From Lysobacteraceae bacterium (GTDB taxonomy: Bacteria > Pseudomonadota > Gammaproteobacteria > Nitrococcales > AK92), in the NCBI GenBank assembly GCA_012523465.1, contig JAAYIK010000016.1, positions 1 through 64,000 on the forward strand: a DNA stretch of 64,000 nt, written 5' to 3'. The notes below the pieces were generated by a model, which made no database searches, was not told where the DNA came from, and worked only from the letters and a program-made list of their open reading frames with translations. Of the stretch, positions 61,792 to 64,000 are shown piece after piece. The position numbers and the translations under genes were made by a program. Numbering within the stretch: position 1 is the stretch's first letter; every line of letters starts with the position of its first letter.

Positions 61792-64000
61792 CCCCCTCTC
61801 CCACCAGCAGCCGGGCCGGGGCCGTCCTGCCAAACACGGCCGGGGCATACATCTCCTCGGCACGGGCCGACGGCACCAAGAATTCACCATCGGCGATGAC
61901 CTGCGCGGTGTAACTCAGGTGATAGTTGCCCGCTGGCAAATAGTCGGCGTAGAAGCGCACCGCGTCATGGCGCAGCTCCTGGTGATGGAAGCTCCAGCGC
62001 CCAGCGTCATAGCCGATCCAGTCGGAATGGCGCAGATACCAGGAGCCGCCAGCGGCCGGGAACGCGGCCGCTACGGCATCCACCGTGGATGCGGTGGCGA
62101 GCTTGCGGTTGACAGGTTCCAGCCCGCCAGGCACCGGATCGTCCACCACCACGAAATGCCGCGCAGTGGGCAGCGAGAGATACAAGTCCACGCGCACCAG
62201 CTCGCCACGGCGCAGCTGCAGTGGCGACGCCAGCAGCTGCCATTGGCCGGCGCGGCGCACGCTGTATTCGCGGCGCAGCTCGATTCCCGCGTTGGCCGCT
62301 TGCTGCGCCCTGGCCGGCAGCGCATGGCTCAGCCGCACGCCGTAGTAAAGACGCCCCTGCCCTTGATGTTCCAGCCGCAGGCGGCGCTGGCGACCGGCGT
62401 CCTCCGACCGCATCGGCAGGACCAGCTCCTGGCTTGGGTCGCGCGATGATTGGAAGCGGACCACGGCGAGCGGTTCGCCATCCAGGCTGACGCGGGCCTG
62501 CAGCCCGATCGGCCCCTGCTCATAGGCCCGCCCATAGGCCAACAGCGCTTGCAGACAGAACAGGTTCTCCTGGGTGTTCTCCCAGTGATCCCGGCTGCCA
62601 CGCGCCTCGACAATGGTGCCCACCAGCTGCGACGGCAGCTCGGCCGCCAAGGCGGCTCCATCAGGCTTCGCCGCCAACCCGACCAGGGCTGACAGCACAG
62701 CGCATTGGCTGCGCAGCGGCGTGGCCAGGATGCGCACGTAGCCGTCATCCAGCGCCTCGTTGAAGCTCACCCTGCCGCCGTCCTGCACGGCCCTGGCGAG
62801 AATGTACTGCAGCACTTCGCGGCGCAGCTCGGCGGTGTCCTCCACCGCCAGCAGCGCTTGCAGGTAATGGGCCTGCCCGAACAAGCTCATAGCCGGCACG
62901 TGCCGGCGATAACGCTCCAGATCGGCGCGGCTCAACCGACCCTGCTCGGCCAGCGCGGCCAGCGCCACCGCCCGCACCGTGGCGGCCATGCCGGGGCTAT
63001 GGAGCTCGGGCTGGAAGTCGCGCCGCAGCAGGGTGTCCAGATAGTCCAGCAGGCGCTGCTCGACCAGCGCCGGCACCGTCTCCCCGGCGGCCCGCAGCCA
63101 GTTGAAGGCCAGCGCGGTGTAGGCGCTGAGATAAGGGCTGGCATAAGCGTCCTCGGCGCGGAAGAAGGCCATGCCGCCGTTGGGCGCCTGGAAGGAGGCG
63201 GCCTGCTCGAGGACGGCCGCTGGCAGCGTGGCCGCCTCCGGCCAGTCCAGCGCGGGCGGCAGATAGTGGCGCAGCGCCTGGTACTGCGCCGCCAGTACCG
63301 CCCGACCGAGCAACTGCTCCCAACCACCGTAGGGATAGTCGCACAGGTAGCGGAAGACGCCGTCCAGATTGCCGATGATGGTCGGCGACAGCACCACACT
63401 CAGGCCGCCGGCGGCAGGCTCGAACTCGGCCGGATAATGCAGCGCCTGCACGATGCTACCGCCGTCGAGACTGCCGTGGTTGGCGGCGGTATGCAGGCTG
63501 ACCGCAGGCCGCACCAGCAGCTCGTGGCGCAGGGCGTCGCGCTCGGCGCCGGCCGCCGCGCTCAGGGTGATGCGCAGCTGGCCGGCCTGGCGCGACTCCA
63601 GCGGCAGATAAACCGTCTGGCGCTGGTACGGCAGCAGCCGCAGCCGGCTTTCGAGCGCTGCCGGCGCCAGCACTTTGGCCGGTCCTTCCACCTGCCAGCG
63701 CAACCCGAACTCGCGCTCCCGGTCACTGCGATTCATGACGCTGAAGCCGGCCAGGAAACGGTCCCCGCTGCGCAGCAGATTGGGCATGACCGGACGGATC
63801 TCGATGGGTTGATTGACCTGGAAGCGGGTCTGCCCCAGGCCGAAGCGGTCCTTGCCCGTGGCCCCCAACACCAGCACCCGCCAGCCGGTCAGATTGTCCG
63901 GGGCGTCGAATTTCAGCCGCGCCATGCCCCTGGCGTCCACCGCCACGGCCGGGTTCCAGTAGGCCACGTAGCGTTCGATGCGACGGGCATCGACGTCGCC
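61769..64000 (-). CDS. Alpha-2-macroglobulin-like protein (YfhM type), partial
   Basis: Bacterial macroglobulins are large periplasmic lipoproteins thought to trap foreign proteases and are typically paired with pbpC. The window holds the C-terminal 743 residues; the N-terminus lies beyond the right edge. Visible are the A2M family block YWNPAVAVDARGMARLKFDAPDNLTGWRV (two adjoining stretches), the helical toroid thioester domain and the C-terminal receptor-like domain (LPAGNYHLSYTAQVIADGEF). Where YfhM has the thioester motif in YPYGCLEQ, this protein has YPYGGWEQ: the Cys is Gly. It overlaps pbpC by 23 bp. Confidence 0.92.
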   Translation of the reverse strand, partial: GDVDARRIERYVAYWNPAVAVDARGMARLKFDAPDNLTGWRVLVLGATGKDRFGLGQTRFQVNQPIEIRPVMPNLLRSGDRFLAGFSVMNRSDREREFGLRWQVEGPAKVLAPAALESRLRLLPYQRQTVYLPLESRQAGQLRITLSAAAGAERDALRHELLVRPAVSLHTAANHGSLDGGSIVQALHYPAEFEPAAGGLSVVLSPTIIGNLDGVFRYLCDYPYGGWEQLLGRAVLAAQYQALRHYLPPALDWPEAATLPAAVLEQAASFQAPNGGMAFFRAEDAYASPYLSAYTALAFNWLRAAGETVPALVEQRLLDYLDTLLRRDFQPELHSPGMAATVRAVALAALAEQGRLSRADLERYRRHVPAMSLFGQAHYLQALLAVEDTAELRREVLQYILARAVQDGGRVSFNEALDDGYVRILATPLRSQCAVLSALVGLAAKPDGAALAAELPSQLVGTIVEARGSRDHWENTQENLFCLQALLAYGRAYEQGPIGLQARVSLDGEPLAVVRFQSSRDPSQELVLPMRSEDAGRQRRLRLEHQGQGRLYYGVRLSHALPARAQQAANAGIELRREYSVRRAGQWQLLASPLQLRRGELVRVDLYLSLPTARHFVVVDDPVPGGLEPVNRKLATASTVDAVAAAFPAAGGSWYLRHSDWIGYDAGRWSFHHQELRHDAVRFYADYLPAGNYHLSYTAQVIADGEFLVPSARAEEMYAPAVFGRTAPARLLVGEGDAGEPKP

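Overview
The window is a gene-dense, GC-rich chromosomal segment of a gammaproteobacterium. Several blocks keep the order seen in Pseudomonas, Xanthomonas and E. coli: ftsH-folP-glmM-tpiA-secG-tRNA-Leu-nuoAB; trmJ-cysE-iscS-iscU-iscA-ndk-rlmN-pilF-rodZ-hisS-yfgM-bamB; zapA-6S RNA-fau facing ygfB-pepP-ubiH-ubiI; and ccoNOQP-ccoGHIS. It respires aerobically (complex I, cbb3 oxidase, ubiquinone hydroxylases), makes its own pyrimidines, isoleucine and cysteine, and takes up ferric iron. The family mix suggests a lineage near Chromatiales/Ectothiorhodospirales or Xanthomonadales, but I cannot place it further. No phage, IS element, CRISPR array or defence island is visible.

Layout: 1-7.3 kb is a leftward run from rlmE through ftsH, folP, glmM, tpiA, secG and tRNA-Leu(GAG), then nuoA and the start of nuoB. 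7.4-12.6 kb holds yhbY (rightward) and carA-carB-greA (leftward). 12.8-20.4 kb holds a YadGH-type ABC transporter, an H-NS-like gene, an unrecognised 409-residue protein, pdxH, an NfeD-type membrane protease, adk and an NRDE protein. 20.4-30.5 kb is the leftward trmJ to bamB block with a much reduced isc locus inside it. 30.7-41.1 kb holds suhB, an SDR, a PfkB kinase, gcvH, a Fur-box-preceded ferric-iron importer and the ubiI-ubiH-pepP-ygfB operon. 41.2-53.1 kb runs rightward through zapA, 6S RNA, fau, an EVE protein and the cbb3 oxidase operon behind an FNR-type site. 53.3-64 kb holds a small outer-membrane barrel, tpm, alaA, a cold-shock gene, ilvA, rpiA, and a disrupted pbpC beside an alpha-2-macroglobulin-like gene that runs off the edge.

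The most notable points are losses of key residues inside otherwise conserved genes. CarA has lost the whole Cys-His-Glu glutaminase triad and several glutamine-binding residues although its fold and CarB look intact, which suggests an ammonia-dependent carbamoyl-phosphate synthetase. The IscU-like protein keeps one of three cluster cysteines and has lost the HscA-recognition motif, at a locus that also lacks iscR, hscB, hscA and fdx. pbpC is split by an out-of-frame deletion, and the neighbouring macroglobulin lacks its thioester cysteine.
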